Below, piece after piece: positions 5,648-6,081 of a DNA stretch of 6,081 nucleotides (its first letter is position 1; each line of letters begins with the position of its first letter). A program made the translations under genes and the position numbers. A model generated the notes under the pieces. That model was not told where the DNA came from. It made no database searches and saw only the letters and a list, made by a program, of their open reading frames with translations. The DNA comes from Verrucomicrobiota bacterium (GTDB taxonomy: Bacteria > Verrucomicrobiota > Verrucomicrobiia > Limisphaerales > CAIQOK01). The stretch covers positions 1-6,081 of the forward strand of contig JANYDP010000333.1 in the NCBI GenBank assembly GCA_025363535.1, in the 5' to 3' direction.

Positions 5648-6081
5648 CTACTTGGAGAAAATCCTGGCGTGCTCCTGCAAGGCGTAGCGATCCGTCATGC
5701 CGGCAAGGTAATCACAGACGGTGCGATGCAACCCAAGCTTGCGGATGCGCCGACGGATGTTCTCTCCGATCTCGGCGGGCTGCTTGAGATAAAAGCCGAA
5801 GAGGTCGCGGAGAATTTCCTTCGCGCGGATGTGCGGCTCGTTCACGACCGGATTGAAGTAGAGATTTTTGTAGAGATAGCGGCGCAATTGCTGGTTCAGT
5901 TTTCGCCGGTCAGCACTGTATTGCACGAGGACTTTGGGACAGAGCCGCACGTCATCGGCAGACTGCACGCCGGCTTTTTCAATGAGGGCTTCGCTGGTTT
6001 CCACCACGTCCTTGACCTGCATGTCAATGATCGTGCGGATGATGAAGTACCGCCGGCATTCATCGGGCAGGCTGCCGTGCT
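5648..6081 (-). CDS. dgt: Partial dGTP triphosphohydrolase-like protein (C-terminal 143 residues)
   Basis: The minus-strand frame is open from the right edge to TAG at 5650-5648, so the start and the catalytic HD domain lie outside the window. An internal ATG at 6022 is not the start: the coding sequence continues upstream as LPDECRRYFIIRTIID, in keeping with the family helix before VKDVVETSEALI. What is visible is the helical C-terminal region of HD-type dNTP triphosphohydrolases (HD_assoc-like): LNQQLRRYLYKNLYFNP, then HIRAKEILRDLFGFYLKQP, and near the end the characteristic VCDYLAGMTDRYA with EHARIF. These enzymes split dGTP or other dNTPs into nucleoside and triphosphate and influence dNTP pools and DNA quality control. 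Because the HD residues cannot be seen, activity and the exact subgroup (Dgt or Dgt-like) are inferred. It is separated from kup by 327 bp and a separate promoter. Confidence 0.85.
   Translation of the reverse strand, partial: HGSLPDECRRYFIIRTIIDMQVKDVVETSEALIEKAGVQSADDVRLCPKVLVQYSADRRKLNQQLRRYLYKNLYFNPVVNEPHIRAKEILRDLFGFYLKQPAEIGENIRRRIRKLGLHRTVCDYLAGMTDRYALQEHARIFSK

Noticed and set aside
5976..6022. ATG at 6022 as the start of a small separate gene
   Set aside because: The frame stays open to the right edge and the upstream codons fit the dGTPase-family C-terminal helix, so this is an internal methionine of a truncated larger gene.

Overview
The window looks like a chromosomal segment from a free-living, moderately GC-rich bacterium. 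Verrucomicrobiota (Pedosphaera/Limisphaera-like) is my best guess. It rests on the combination of a TMTC-like membrane glycosyltransferase N-terminus, a FixJ-type regulator paired with a kinase that has a substrate-binding-protein sensor, and generally weak Shine-Dalgarno sites. This is inference, not a database result. Every gene I can support lies on the minus strand, so transcription runs from high to low coordinates. I see no mobile element, CRISPR array, tRNA or rRNA.

Layout in the direction of transcription: (1) 6081-5648, the C-terminal end of a dGTP triphosphohydrolase-like HD-family protein whose start is outside the window. (2) 5647-5321, a 327-bp intergenic region that is not empty. 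It holds a good sigma70-like promoter (5584-5611), then an RNA leader whose conserved blocks and stems match the ydaO-yuaA cyclic di-AMP riboswitch (about 5442-5570), then a stable stem-loop (5409-5435) that could be its expression platform. (3) 5320-3431, kup, a low-affinity potassium uptake permease, which this riboswitch should control. (4) 3297-1363 and 1353-661, a two-component pair: a membrane sensor histidine kinase with an extracytoplasmic ABC-substrate-binding-like domain, and a FixJ/NarL-type response regulator 9 nt downstream, apparently translationally coupled. (5) 660-439, an intergenic region with a bulged stem-loop just after the regulator and further inverted repeats near the next start. 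(6) 438-1, the N-terminal 146 residues of a multi-pass membrane protein resembling TMTC/GT-C glycosyltransferases, running off the left edge.

The main discovery is the cyclic di-AMP riboswitch in front of kup. It ties potassium import in this organism to a second messenger that controls potassium and osmotic balance elsewhere. When c-di-AMP rises, as it does at high potassium in the systems where this is known, the leader would be expected to reduce kup expression. The kinase/regulator pair is a separate module with no evident functional link to kup beyond proximity.
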